A DNA stretch of 64,000 nucleotides. It comes from Nitrososphaerota archaeon. Lineage in GTDB: Archaea > Thermoproteota > EX4484-205 > JAAOZP01. The translations under genes and the position numbers were made by a program. Location of the stretch: positions 310,001 to 374,000 of the forward strand of contig JAAOZP010000017.1 in the NCBI GenBank assembly GCA_011605725.1, read 5' to 3'. Below are positions 35,999 through 45,052 of this stretch, one piece after another (positions within the stretch are counted from its first letter, which is position 1; the number at the start of each line of letters is the position of its first letter). The notes below the pieces were generated by a model. That model was not told the DNA's origin. It did no database searches and worked only from the letters and a program-made list of their open reading frames with translations.

Positions 35999-36547
35999 AT
36001 GGCTAAGAGTAGACCCGTTATACTTATAGCTGGAGAGCTTGGAGCTGGTTGCACAGAGGTTGGGGAACTCGTTTCCAGAAAGCTCGGCGGCATAGAGGTT
36101 TACAATACTGAGAGATTTATAAGAAGCTTGGTTTCCTCACCCCACTTGAGTTTCCAGACTCTCGTAGCAAAATCTGTTTCTGGAGAGATAGAGATAGAGA
36201 AGGTGTTGCAGAGCATGGTTCTAGACGTGGTTAATAATGGGCCAGCAATAATAGAGGGGAGGAGCGCCCTGTTCGTATTGACGCATGAAGTTGATTTGAA
36301 AGTCTTCCTGTATAGCGATTTAGACGGGAGGTTGAAGCATATAGCTGAAAAAAGGAAGACTGAGGACTTGAAGCAGATAGAAGAGGATATTAGAGCCTCA
36401 GACATGGATAGAAGCAGCCTTGTTGAAAGGCTTTACCGCAGGAATTGGAGAGACCCCTTGTTTTACGACATTATGATAAACACTTCTAAGGTGCCTTATG
36501 AAGAAGTAGCTTCATTCATAGTCGAGGCTCTAAAGCTTAAGCGTTAA
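35999..36547 (+). CDS. Cytidylate-kinase-like family protein
   Basis: A 182-residue P-loop-type protein. The N-terminus ILIAGELGAGCTEVGELVSR resembles the variant loop of the cytidylate-kinase-like family (G-SGG-REI) and lacks the Walker A lysine. AIIEGRSALFVL and the helical lid with paired Arg (LVERLYRRNWRDPLFYDIMI) match the family. YRRN-x-DP..YD.MINTSK is typical of cytidylate kinases. The substrate is not certain. It may share a transcript with the upstream membrane gene. Confidence 0.7.
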   Translation: MAKSRPVILIAGELGAGCTEVGELVSRKLGGIEVYNTERFIRSLVSSPHLSFQTLVAKSVSGEIEIEKVLQSMVLDVVNNGPAIIEGRSALFVLTHEVDLKVFLYSDLDGRLKHIAEKRKTEDLKQIEEDIRASDMDRSSLVERLYRRNWRDPLFYDIMINTSKVPYEEVASFIVEALKLKR

Positions 36548-36578
36548 TCATAATTGAACTCATGCTGAACATTAAAGA

Positions 36579-36586
36579 TTTATATA
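36579..36586 (+). promoter_or_regulatory. TATA box of the Pro/Ala/Lys-rich protein gene
   Basis: TTTATATA is centred about 27 nt before the ATG at 36610, so transcription should begin at or next to the start codon. There is no Shine-Dalgarno, which supports a leaderless mRNA. It is one of the best TATA matches in the window. Confidence 0.6.
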
Positions 36587-36609
36587 TAACTTAGCGGAAA
36601 ACACTACTC

Positions 36610-36783
36610 ATGAGTGGAGCAGCTACTGGTGGAGAAGCTAAACCTGTGCAGCCAGCTCCAACGCCTGCGCCCGCACCGGCACCGGCACCTGCGCCTGCGC
36701 CTGCAAAGCCTCCGGCTAAGAAGGCTAAAAAGGCGGCTAAAAAGACTAAGAAGGCTAAAAAGGCCAAGAAAGCCAAGAAATAA
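36610..36783 (+). CDS. Small Pro-Ala and Lys-rich protein (histone H1-tail-like)
   Basis: A 57-residue protein with three parts: a short N-terminus (MSGAATGGEAKPVQ), a run of seven Pro-Ala pairs at about 19-32, and a tail of KKA/AKK repeats at about 36-57. There is no globular domain. The composition matches H1-like or linker tails that bind nucleic acid non-specifically. A strong TATA box and leaderless start support expression. The opposite strand has an artefactual Ala/Gly and Leu/Phe frame. It could also be a ribosome- or RNA-associated peptide; no family is recognised. Confidence 0.7.
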   Translation: MSGAATGGEAKPVQPAPTPAPAPAPAPAPAPAKPPAKKAKKAAKKTKKAKKAKKAKK

Positions 36784-36807
36784 GGGTATAAACACGTTTT
36801 TTCTTTT

Positions 36808-37443
36808 TCAGCATAATAATCGGACAATGTCTTTAAGACTGTTAACGACAAACAAGGCTCCATGAGCATCCGGCACAGGAGCTCCTGGTTTAACGCATAA
36901 GATGGATATTCTAACAGCTTTAAACATGCTTTTATCGTGCATACTGTCCCCAACAGCAGCGGCCTCGCTCAACGGAATAGAGTGTTTTCCACAGACTCTT
37001 TTTAAAACATCCACCTTTCTCGAAGGATCCACGTTTATTTCTACTGCTCCTGTGAAACAACCCTTACTGTCGAAAACCATTCTATTAGAGATACATTCGT
37101 CGGCACCAAGGGCTTTACACACTTTTTCAGCAAGCACATCTAAGCCGCTTGAAACAATTACTCTTAAAACCCCTTTCTCTGCAAGCTGGTTGAAGACAAA
37201 ATATGCTTCAGGCTTTATTCGGACACTGGAGAACACCTGTTCGAAGAAAGACCTGTGTAGCCCCCTAGGCCATAGGCTGACATCGTGCTTAACGAATTCC
37301 TCATAGTTTATTTCCCCCCTTGAGAATTTTTCAAGCGCCCTTCTAGCAATATGGTCAGTCCCTAAGAACCTGTGGACGGTTCGCCAGCTGCTCTCCTCTT
37401 CAACGAGCGTACCATCCATGTCGAAGAAAACTATCCTAACCAT
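36808..37443 (-). CDS. HAD-superfamily phosphatase (SerB-like)
   Basis: A 211-residue phosphatase. Motif I is FFDMDGTLV, motif II VIVSSGLDVL, motif III includes a Lys before GKHSIPLSEAAAVGDSMHD, which is motif IV. The helical cap (about 15-80) is of the SerB class, so phosphoserine or a similar small phosphoester is the likely substrate. Its start overlaps the end of the upstream membrane gene by 13 nt, which indicates cotranscription. Confidence 0.85.
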   Translation of the reverse strand: MVRIVFFDMDGTLVEEESSWRTVHRFLGTDHIARRALEKFSRGEINYEEFVKHDVSLWPRGLHRSFFEQVFSSVRIKPEAYFVFNQLAEKGVLRVIVSSGLDVLAEKVCKALGADECISNRMVFDSKGCFTGAVEINVDPSRKVDVLKRVCGKHSIPLSEAAAVGDSMHDKSMFKAVRISILCVKPGAPVPDAHGALFVVNSLKDIVRLLC

Positions 37444-38003
37444 TGCGTCAAGCTCATTGTTTCAATGAAGGCTGAAGTAAGCAGCAGGCTGCCGACTATT
37501 AGGAGAGTTGTCAAGTAACCCTTCAGCTCCCTGCTAACCCTTTTCTCAATTACGGCAAAGAGGCCGGATAACCCTTGGGCGGAAGCCAAGCCGTAAGCTA
37601 GGAACTCAAGTATGCCGGATGGTGTTGATAGGAGCCTGACGGCTAGCGAGAGCGAGTCAAGGTTTTTTAAAGTAGAGATTGCTGAAACCGCGACCCCAGT
37701 GGTTGACGACGAGACTATGCTGAAGCCGAACCCTATGATTGGAATCATCATAATGATGCTTATGCTAAGATTATGCGCGAAAATATCTATCGGCCCTGTA
37801 AAACCCATGCTTGTCGAAACCGAGGAGTATATTTCCTCGGCGAAAGACTTCTCAAGGGGAATTGTGGAGGAGATAAGGAAAACCGTTGAAAAAAGGAAAA
37901 CCGTTATGGGGAAAAGACCCCATTTCGTGTGGAGGAATGAGGGGAATACCCCGCTATCCTGACTGCCTTTATGGCTTAAGCATGGTTTTTCAACAGTCTG
38001 CAA
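37431..38003 (-). CDS. SpoIIM/DUF95-like membrane protein
   Basis: A 190-residue membrane protein with about five helices. IFAHNLSISIIMMIPIIGFG followed by a long loop and GILEFLAYGLASAQGL fits the SpoIIM (DUF95) pattern of a conserved Asn in a helix and a Glu-Phe/Leu motif in the next. The family is widespread in archaea with unknown role. The start at 38003 could be later, since the first 25 residues are polar. Confidence 0.6.
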   Translation of the reverse strand: MQTVEKPCLSHKGSQDSGVFPSFLHTKWGLFPITVFLFSTVFLISSTIPLEKSFAEEIYSSVSTSMGFTGPIDIFAHNLSISIIMMIPIIGFGFSIVSSSTTGVAVSAISTLKNLDSLSLAVRLLSTPSGILEFLAYGLASAQGLSGLFAVIEKRVSRELKGYLTTLLIVGSLLLTSAFIETMSLTQWLG

Positions 38004-38092
38004 ACTTGGAAGAACCCTGAGCCGTCTAAAATATAAGGTTTACTGAAAACTCCAGTCTTTTGCTTAAATATCTCGGCTTCATTCAACCAGGC

Positions 38093-38638
38093 ATGGGCAG
38101 TGAGAGCATTGTTAAAATCGAGACTCTCTACAGGGGTAGAATAATATCTCTCCACAAGTACCATGTTTCATTCAGGGGTTTAAGGTTTTTCAGGGAGATC
38201 GTTGAGCATCCTGGTGCTGTCGCAGTTATACCTGTTAAAGACGACGGTAGAATCGTCATGATTAGGCAGCATAGGCTTCCCGCCGGAAGAAGTCTCGTTG
38301 AAATACCTGCAGGAACAATGAGGACCGGCGAGAATGAGGAGGAGTGCGCCCGTAGAGAGCTTCTTGAAGAAACAGGATACAGGGCACGGGTTTTGAGAAA
38401 AATATTAAGCTTCTATCCGGCGCCAGGATACTCCACTGAGAAAATAACTTTGTTTCTCGCAAACAGTCTGGAAAAAGGAGAGCAGATGCTTGAAGAAGAC
38501 GAAGCCATAGAGGTGATGGAGATACCGGTGGAGGAGGCTGTTAAGCTGTTGGAGAACGGTTTGGTGGAGGATGCTAAGACGATCATCGGGTTATACTGGC
38601 TTGCTGAGCAGTTTAAAACAGTTAGACATGTTGGATAA
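38093..38638 (+). CDS. NUDIX hydrolase, ADP-ribose pyrophosphatase-like
   Basis: A 181-residue hydrolase from ATG 38093. The NUDIX box is GTMRTGENEEECARRELLEE (G-x5-E-x7-REUxEE), followed by TGYRARVL and FYPAPGYSTEKITLFLA, features of ADP-ribose pyrophosphatases. A CTTAAATA box at 38063-38070 lies about 26 nt upstream, so the mRNA is probably leaderless. It precedes nadE by 47 nt, linking it to NAD breakdown and synthesis. Confidence 0.92.
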   Translation: MGSESIVKIETLYRGRIISLHKYHVSFRGLRFFREIVEHPGAVAVIPVKDDGRIVMIRQHRLPAGRSLVEIPAGTMRTGENEEECARRELLEETGYRARVLRKILSFYPAPGYSTEKITLFLANSLEKGEQMLEEDEAIEVMEIPVEEAVKLLENGLVEDAKTIIGLYWLAEQFKTVRHVG

Positions 38639-38685
38639 GCTGGAGACCGATACCCATATATTCGAGATGATTTTAATTCCGTTTC

Positions 38686-39519
38686 ATGAGTAATGGGGAA
38701 ACGGCTCTGCCTAGGCTGGATTACGCGAGGGTTGCAAGCTACATAGCGGCCAGGCTTAAACAGTATTTTGAAGCCTCCGGAAGGAGGGTGGGTGTAGTGG
38801 GTCTATCGGGAGGAGTAGACAGTAGTGTAGTAGCATACTTAACCACAATGGCTCTGGGGAGAGACATGACGAGGCTTTACCTCATGCCTTCAAGCGTCAC
38901 GCCTAGGGAGGATATGGAGGATGCTATTAGCGTCGTCGAGAAGCTTGGAATACCGGATGGAAACTGGAGGATAATAAGTATTGATGAGATCGTTGAATCC
39001 TTTGAGAAGAAGCTTGGGCAAATGGGGAGGGTTGAAAGAGGAAACATAATGGCGAGAATAAGGATGACAATACTCTACCATGAGGCTGCTGTTAACAATG
39101 GACTGGTCGTAGGGTCAGGAGACAGAAGCGAATACCTCTCCGGGTATTTTACGAAGCATGGTGACGGTGGGGCTGATGTTCTTCCAATAGCAGGGCTGTA
39201 CAAGACTCATGTGCGGCAGCTTGCGGAGTATCTGAAAATCCCTGAGAGAATATGGGTTAAGCCGCCCTCTCCAGCCTTATGGCCAGGTCAAACAGCCGAG
39301 GAAGAGCTTGGAGTAGACTACACTACGCTGGACACGATACTCTACTTGAGGTTCGACAGGAAGCTTAGCGGGGAAAAGATACACAGGGTTTCCGGCATAC
39401 CCTTGGAAACCGTGGAGAGAGTTCTGGAAAGAGTTAGGCTTACAAGACATAAGAGGCAGTTGCCGAAAAGATTCTTGATAGACTATGAGGAAATGGGTGT
39501 TAAACGCTCCTCCGGCTAA
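38686..39519 (+). CDS. nadE: NH3-dependent NAD+ synthetase
   Basis: Last step of NAD synthesis: amidation of deamido-NAD with ammonia and ATP. It has 277 residues. The PP-loop is VVGLSGGVDSSVVAYL; NIMARIRMTILYHEA, VVGSGDRSEYLSGYFTKHGDG and LPIAGLYKTHVRQLA are NadE blocks; PSPALWPGQTAEEELGV matches the P2 loop. No glutaminase domain is present. It lies downstream of the NUDIX gene. Confidence 0.96.
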   Translation: MSNGETALPRLDYARVASYIAARLKQYFEASGRRVGVVGLSGGVDSSVVAYLTTMALGRDMTRLYLMPSSVTPREDMEDAISVVEKLGIPDGNWRIISIDEIVESFEKKLGQMGRVERGNIMARIRMTILYHEAAVNNGLVVGSGDRSEYLSGYFTKHGDGGADVLPIAGLYKTHVRQLAEYLKIPERIWVKPPSPALWPGQTAEEELGVDYTTLDTILYLRFDRKLSGEKIHRVSGIPLETVERVLERVRLTRHKRQLPKRFLIDYEEMGVKRSSG

Positions 39520-39738
39520 AGCCTGTGGATTCCCTGCTCCCCAAGGCTAAGTCTCTCAATGTACCGGTTAAGCCGCTAACAACAACTGCCGTAAGCGTGG
39601 AACAGATGACGCTTCATATTTTTAACCGTGCTATTGTAGTTAGCGCTGTAAAAATGTTTGAACATTTTAAACACGATTTCCTGTTGAGACGGTTAAACAT
39701 AAAGAATATTAATTAATCTAGAGCTTGAGAAACAGGGT

Positions 39739-40377
39739 TTGAGCAGTCTAGTGGAGATAGCCTTGACGTCATTCGTTGTTGCTCTTTCAGGAGCCTTAGC
39801 CCCCGGCCCTCTCATGGTGACGGCAGTCAGAGAGTCTTCAAGCAATAGGAGCAGTAAACCAGGGTTGCTCCTTTCCCTTGGACACGCCTTTGCTGAAGCG
39901 CCAGTGACCATAATCCTGGTATACGGGTTGCTCATCGTTGACAAGACGGTTCTCCCATACCTTAGCCTTATAGGCGGGGCTTTCCTTGTTGCAACAGGGC
40001 TCCTGGCAATCCTTAAGCCCAGCCGTAGGAACCTTGGTTATGAGGGAGAAACCGGGAGACGTGGAGTGTTAACGCTGATTATGCTCGGCGCCGCGGTTTC
40101 TTTTTCAAACCCCTACTGGACCACTTGGTGGGTTACGATAGGAGCTGCTTATGTTTCTAAAGCGCTTGCAATCGGAGGCCTCGGAGTCTTCTTTTTCTAT
40201 GTGAGCCATGAAATGGGAGACCTGTTGGTCCTGGGTTTAGTATCGAAAGCAGCAGCCAACGGGGCTGAAAGTATCGGTGAAAAAGGGTTTAAAATCCTAG
40301 TAGCAGTTTGCAACCTTGCGATCATGATGATAGGAGTATACTTCATGCTTGAGGGAGTAAGAGCCTTAACAGCATAG
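39739..40377 (+). CDS. LysE-family transporter
   Basis: A 212-residue membrane protein with six helices. SGALAPGPLMVTAVRESS at the N-terminus carries the family PGP motif, and AVSFSNPYWTTWWVTIG is the conserved NP-x-W region of the second half. The family exports amino acids or related small solutes; the substrate is unknown. The 219 nt before it (39520-39738) hold no clear gene. Confidence 0.87.
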   Translation: MSSLVEIALTSFVVALSGALAPGPLMVTAVRESSSNRSSKPGLLLSLGHAFAEAPVTIILVYGLLIVDKTVLPYLSLIGGAFLVATGLLAILKPSRRNLGYEGETGRRGVLTLIMLGAAVSFSNPYWTTWWVTIGAAYVSKALAIGGLGVFFFYVSHEMGDLLVLGLVSKAAANGAESIGEKGFKILVAVCNLAIMMIGVYFMLEGVRALTA

Positions 40378-40518
40378 CGGATGCACCTCTGTTGAGACTG
40401 CTTATGTAAACAGGCCTTCTCTAAAGCTAAAAACTGGTTGAGAGAAACCTTATCCGTAGGGTTGACTGTTTTACGGCTGAAAGAGAATGTTTTTCAACCG
40501 TCATGAATCTAATGCATT

Positions 40519-43356
40519 GTGGAAAGCCCGTCCAGCGAAACGGTTGTTTCGATGCTTGCGGAACCAGTGGCGAGGCTGGTTGTTGAGAAAGGCCTTATCC
40601 CCCTTACTGAGCCACAGTTAATGGCAATACCTAAGATACTTAATGGGGAAAACGTTTTAATCGTGGCGCCAACCGGAATAGGCAAGACTGAGGCGGCAAT
40701 ACTCCCGATACTAAGCCTCATGCTTAAGGCTAGGGCTAATGTTGAGACGGGAATTTTCCTCATCTACATTACTCCATTAAGAGCTTTAAACAGGGATCTT
40801 GTAGACAGAATAAGCTGGTGGGCCAGTAGGCTCGACTTCAAGCTTTCAGTAAGGCATGGTGACACGTCGTCCTCTGAGAGGAGGACGCAGTCTTTAAGCC
40901 CTCCTCATATTCTTGTAACCACTCCTGAAACCTTCCAGATACTTCTAATAGGATCCAGATTGAGGAGTCATCTTAGAACCGTCAGGTGGATCGTGGTCGA
41001 CGAGCTTCACGAGATTGCCTCAGACAAGAGGGGAAGCCAGTTGTCACTCGCCATGGAGAGGCTTAAGAAAATCGTGGGTGAAAGAATACAGATCATAGGG
41101 CTCTCGGCAACAATAGGGGAGCCGGAACTCCTAGCCCGCTTCATGGTTGGTTCAGGCGGTGACTTCAGTGTTGTTTCAACACCTGTTCCTCGAGACATGG
41201 AGATAGGCATGGTTCTACCGGATGTTACTGATGAGGACTATGCTGTAGCCGAGAAGCTTTTGACAACACCGGAAGTGGCAGCAAGACTCCGCGTTATAAA
41301 GGAGGTTCTTAAAGACAGGCGGGCAGTACTTCTTTTCACGAACACTAGGGCTACTGCTGAAGCACTGTCCAACAAGCTGCTTGTGATGAACCTTCCGACA
41401 CCGATTTCAATCCACCATGGCTCACTTGGAGCTCAGGCACGGGTTAAAGCTGAAGAAGGCTTGAAGGAGGGGGAGTTGAGAGGCCTAGTGTGCACATCCA
41501 GTCTTGAGCTGGGGATAGACGTGGGGCTTGTAGACTTCGTTATCCAATACGGCTCGCCTAGGCAAGCCTCAAGGCTGGTTCAGAGAATTGGAAGAAGCGG
41601 GCATAGGATAGGTTTGACTCCGAAGGGGCTGATTATCTGCATGGATGAAGATGATGCTGTAGAGTCCATGGTTATAAGAAGGAGGGCTTTAAGCAATGTT
41701 TACGAACCTGTTTCACCTCCTGAAGAACCATTCGACATTTTGGCGCATCAAATCGTGGGAATGCTTCTGGAGAAACCGAGGTTAACCATGGAGGAGATCC
41801 TGAAACTGGTCAGGGGGAGCACGCCTTACACGAGGCTTTCAAGAGAATCGTTTAAACGAGTCTTAGAGTTTCTCTCATCACAGTATCCCAGGCTCTTGAC
41901 TTTCGACGAATACAGTGACACTGTGAGAGCAGGAAGGAAGAGCGGGTTGATAAAGTTCTTCTTCGAACATGTTTCAAGCATTCCTGAGGTCAAGCAGTAT
42001 CCTGTTGTAAACGAGGAGGACAATACGGTTATTGGAAACCTGGATGAGGAGTTTGTGGCGGAAAAAGGGCTTCCCGGCACTAAGTTCGTAATGGGAGGCC
42101 TAGTATGGTCAATAATCCAGGTTTACGAGGGGAAAGTTATTGTGAAAAAAGCTGAAGACCCTCTTGGAGCCGTGCCCTTCTGGACTGGCGAGGAGATACC
42201 TGTAGCATGTGAAGCAGCCATGGAGGTAGGTGCTTTAAGAAGAATGGTTGAGGAGAAGTATTTTAACGGGCTTGGGCTTAAGGAGATAGTTGAAGCAGTT
42301 TCGCAGAAATACGGGGTTAACGAGGATCTGGCTCTTAAAGCTGTTAAACCAGTCGTGGATTGTCTTAAAAGAAACATTCCTGTGGGAACGGATCGGAGGA
42401 TAGTTTTCGAGAAATGGGGAGACTACACTATTATACATGTCTGCCTCGGGGATCTTGGGAACAGGGCTCTGTCAAGGATTGTTGGAAACATAGTTCTCTC
42501 TGAAATAGGCTTAACAGTTCCGGTGAGCAGGGACCCATATAGGGTTATGGTTGAGCGATCAGTCTCACCGTCAGTCATTCTTGAAAAGATTAAGAGTCTT
42601 AGCGAGAAGGATGTTGAAAGAATGCTGCTTGAAAACGTTGAAACAGTGGGATTGTTTAAACGGAGGTTTCTTCACGTCGCTCGAAGAATGGGGATAATAG
42701 AGAAGAATGCTGACTTAACATCCATAAGGCTTGAAAACCTGATAAGGAGTAGCAGGGGTACTGTTGTCTACGATGAAGCTGTTAAAGAGCTTTTGTCTAA
42801 AGACTATGAAACAAGACCCCTCCTGCAGCTTTTAAGAGACCTTTCCTCTGGAAGAATAGAGGCTGTGATCTATGAGAACCCTGGTGATCCATCGCCCTTA
42901 GCTCAGCCGATTCTAAGACAGGCTGAGAGGCATCTCGACATCTACACGCCTGAGAACGTTGAGAAAATAGTTTTAATGTATGCTTCCGCAAGGCTGAGAA
43001 ACACTCCTTTAGAGCTTGCCTGCAGTGAATGCGGGCTCATACATGGCACGGTTAAACCCTTAGAATACACTTCAGGAGCAAAATGCAGCAGGTGCGGTGG
43101 AAGACTTGGAGTAAACCCTAGCCCGGGCTTAAGGATTAGACGCGGCAAATCCAGGAGGATGAGAACTGTTTTCAAGAAGATCGCTAAGACTGCGGAGCTG
43201 CTTGAGAAGTATGGTGGTGACGCTGCCTTAGCCTTAGCTGGAAGAGGGTTGAGCCTGAAGACTGTTGAAAAAATTCTTGTAAGGAGAAGCATAACCGGGG
43301 AGGATCTTGTGAAGTTGATTGTGGACGCTGAGAGAAGAAGGCTTCAAACCAGTTGA
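40519..43356 (+). CDS. lhr: Lhr-type superfamily 2 DNA helicase
   Basis: A 945-residue helicase. Motifs in order: Q-like LTEPQLMAIP, Walker A VAPTGIGKTEAA, VTTPETFQ, VVDELHE (DEVH-type), GLSATIGEPE, then in RecA2 LFTNTRATAEALSNKL, SSLELGIDVG and LVQRIGRSGHR. The Lhr core winged helix and beta-barrel follow (about 420-650). The C-terminus adds a CSECG...CSRCGG zinc ribbon and a basic tail. The family unwinds forks and RNA-DNA hybrids in repair. The start is a GTG at 40519. It ends 5 nt from the convergent KITE-like gene. Confidence 0.94.
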   Translation: MESPSSETVVSMLAEPVARLVVEKGLIPLTEPQLMAIPKILNGENVLIVAPTGIGKTEAAILPILSLMLKARANVETGIFLIYITPLRALNRDLVDRISWWASRLDFKLSVRHGDTSSSERRTQSLSPPHILVTTPETFQILLIGSRLRSHLRTVRWIVVDELHEIASDKRGSQLSLAMERLKKIVGERIQIIGLSATIGEPELLARFMVGSGGDFSVVSTPVPRDMEIGMVLPDVTDEDYAVAEKLLTTPEVAARLRVIKEVLKDRRAVLLFTNTRATAEALSNKLLVMNLPTPISIHHGSLGAQARVKAEEGLKEGELRGLVCTSSLELGIDVGLVDFVIQYGSPRQASRLVQRIGRSGHRIGLTPKGLIICMDEDDAVESMVIRRRALSNVYEPVSPPEEPFDILAHQIVGMLLEKPRLTMEEILKLVRGSTPYTRLSRESFKRVLEFLSSQYPRLLTFDEYSDTVRAGRKSGLIKFFFEHVSSIPEVKQYPVVNEEDNTVIGNLDEEFVAEKGLPGTKFVMGGLVWSIIQVYEGKVIVKKAEDPLGAVPFWTGEEIPVACEAAMEVGALRRMVEEKYFNGLGLKEIVEAVSQKYGVNEDLALKAVKPVVDCLKRNIPVGTDRRIVFEKWGDYTIIHVCLGDLGNRALSRIVGNIVLSEIGLTVPVSRDPYRVMVERSVSPSVILEKIKSLSEKDVERMLLENVETVGLFKRRFLHVARRMGIIEKNADLTSIRLENLIRSSRGTVVYDEAVKELLSKDYETRPLLQLLRDLSSGRIEAVIYENPGDPSPLAQPILRQAERHLDIYTPENVEKIVLMYASARLRNTPLELACSECGLIHGTVKPLEYTSGAKCSRCGGRLGVNPSPGLRIRRGKSRRMRTVFKKIAKTAELLEKYGGDAALALAGRGLSLKTVEKILVRRSITGEDLVKLIVDAERRRLQTS

Positions 43357-43361
43357 AAACC

Positions 43362-43913
43362 CTAGGCGCTTAAAACATAATGGATGAATTTTTCAACATC
43401 TAGCTCAGCGAAGGTTCTCCAGCCCAGCACAAGATTGTTCCCGTCCTCAGCAATATAGCCCCTTTTAATATATTTGGATAGGTTCAGCCTGACCCGCCAC
43501 TCTGGAAACTTCTTCCTAAGAATCTCCTCAACCTCTTTAACGGGGGCTGAACCCTTTCGAGAAATTATTGTGGATATTACTACAGCTAGGCCGGCTACCT
43601 CGTCTATCGACCAGCCCATGGTTTTAACCGCAGTCAGACTCAGCTCATCCTTAAGCGTAACGTAGAACCTTGCAGTTGAAAGCTTACTCTCGTCCTCGCT
43701 CACGCTAAGCTCCCTACCGTCGTCTGAAACAATCTTTATAGTTAGGCCCAGGTCTTGGAGACGCGTGTTTAGAAACTTTATTACAGAAAGATAGCCTGGC
43801 CCAAGGTTCTTCTTAAGCTCCCAACCCTTGACACCTGGAATCCTATGGCTTTTGAACAACAATAGTTGGACAGCCCGCGTAACCCTGTTCCTAATCTTTT
43901 CCTCTTGCTCCAA
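43362..43913 (-). CDS. Tandem winged-helix protein resembling KITE (MAGE/Nse3 or ScpB-like) SMC partner
   Basis: A 183-residue protein. Residues about 5-75 form one winged helix (NRVTRAVQLLLFKSHRIPGV), residues about 100-170 a second: VAGLAVVISTIISRKGSAPV..VEEILRKKF, then IKRGYIAEDGNNLVLGWRTF. The second half resembles the MAGE/Nse3 WH-B pattern (hydrophobic helix, Gly/Asn turn, 'GY...WG.R.F'). KITE proteins bind kleisins. Here the adjacent gene, 13 nt upstream, looks like a kleisin, which strengthens both calls. The match was made by eye and could be an unrelated winged-helix pair. Confidence 0.5.
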   Translation of the reverse strand: MEQEEKIRNRVTRAVQLLLFKSHRIPGVKGWELKKNLGPGYLSVIKFLNTRLQDLGLTIKIVSDDGRELSVSEDESKLSTARFYVTLKDELSLTAVKTMGWSIDEVAGLAVVISTIISRKGSAPVKEVEEILRKKFPEWRVRLNLSKYIKRGYIAEDGNNLVLGWRTFAELDVEKFIHYVLSA

Positions 43914-43926
43914 TCTTCAACGCCAC

Positions 43927-44640
43927 CTAGATTGGTAGGGCTACGGAATGTTTACCAACGTTCTTAGGGCTTGTTCTGAAAATCCAGACTCTGTTTCTCA
44001 AAGGATCCTGAACAACCCCTACTAGACCCCTCATCATGAGAAAGCTTAAAACAAGTGCTCTAAAAACCTTCCTGTCCTCACCCTCTCTTCCCACGAAATC
44101 ATAATAGTCAACCGTTTCACGGCCGATCTCGCCTAGAAGCCTTTCCATCTCCCTTTCCAAGTCAGCCTCCTCCATCGGAAGGATCTCTGCGAGCGCGCTG
44201 AGCCTACTGGTTTCGGGAGCTCCTCCGCCTCCAGGCAGACTGTATTCTCTAAGGTTAGCCCAGTAGCCGTAGGCTGAACGCATAAGCCCCAGGGTAGCCT
44301 GCTCGTTCTCAGCAATAGGCCGGAAAGCCTTTAGGAAAGCCTCTGCAAGCCTCTCCCTGTCTAGACTCATGAGTCTAACCTCCATTAGAAAAGGGTCTAA
44401 GTAAAGCCTGCTAGCCCTCTTCTTAACATCCTCCTGCTGGAGAGCAATAACATAGATTATTTTGAGCAGTGCAGCCATATTCATAACCAGGGTTTTCTCA
44501 TCCATCTCAGACAGGCCTTCCCTGAGCCTCTTAAGATTCTCCTTAACGTCGACAACGAAAGGATCAATATTCTTCTCAATAACCTCGTCGCATAGGCGGA
44601 TAATCCTCTCGATCAGCTCCGCATACTTACTGGATGACAT
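43927..44640 (-). CDS. Kleisin-like (ScpA-type) SMC subunit
   Basis: A 237-residue protein. The N-terminal half has the ScpA layout: IDPFVVDVKENLKRLREGLS, matching the 'DIDPW.VDV.....L..L' signature, then MAALLKIIYVIALQQEDVKK in the place of the second kleisin helix. The middle is loop-rich (GGGGAPETSR). The C-terminus (RALVLSFLMMRGLVGVVQDP) resembles the ScpA winged helix that binds the SMC head. With the downstream KITE-like gene it would form the non-SMC part of a condensin. No SMC gene is in this window. Confidence 0.55.
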   Translation of the reverse strand: MSSSKYAELIERIIRLCDEVIEKNIDPFVVDVKENLKRLREGLSEMDEKTLVMNMAALLKIIYVIALQQEDVKKRASRLYLDPFLMEVRLMSLDRERLAEAFLKAFRPIAENEQATLGLMRSAYGYWANLREYSLPGGGGAPETSRLSALAEILPMEEADLEREMERLLGEIGRETVDYYDFVGREGEDRKVFRALVLSFLMMRGLVGVVQDPLRNRVWIFRTSPKNVGKHSVALPI

Positions 44641-45052
44641 TCATTTCAACCCGCTTTCCAGAGCATTCAGACGATGAAGAGAAGGAATATAAGCATTAAT
44701 TTCCGGTAAACCGGTATGCTTAAAACATGGTGTTGAAGCTCTTGCCGAGACCATTTAAAACTATTCTGAATTAGGAGGTAAGCTAACCCCATTTATATGC
44801 AAACCTTAAGCGATAGAAACACGGTTTCACGCAGAAGTACGTATGCAATTCTTTCATGGCAAATCAGCATCACAGCGGCTCCAGACTCAAAAAGGAGAAT
44901 GCTTCCTAATGCGGTGGAAAAATAGCATGCAGCATGTCGGCTTACACCCTGTCTTGAGGAGAGAAGCATCAGGGATGCTTCAGAGAAACACACATGGTAA
45001 CGCGGCCAAAGTATAAAAAGGGCGTGCACTATAAAGGGTTTTTGAGCCGGAG
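44641..45052 (+). other. Gene-free interval with the trmI promoter
   Basis: Apart from a TATAAAA box at 45012-45018, which suits the downstream gene, I see no supported gene. A minus-strand frame at 44793-45029 has an unlikely composition. Several CTTAAA-type boxes near 44720 could serve the kleisin/KITE genes on the minus strand. Confidence 0.35.

Noticed and set aside
36591..36953. Minus-strand frame with long Ala-Gly and Phe-Leu-Ala runs
   Set aside because: It is the complement of the Pro-Ala and Lys-Lys-Ala codons of the small protein at 36610-36783.
44793..45029. Minus-strand 78-residue frame
   Set aside because: No start signal and no pattern of a real protein; it covers the trmI promoter.
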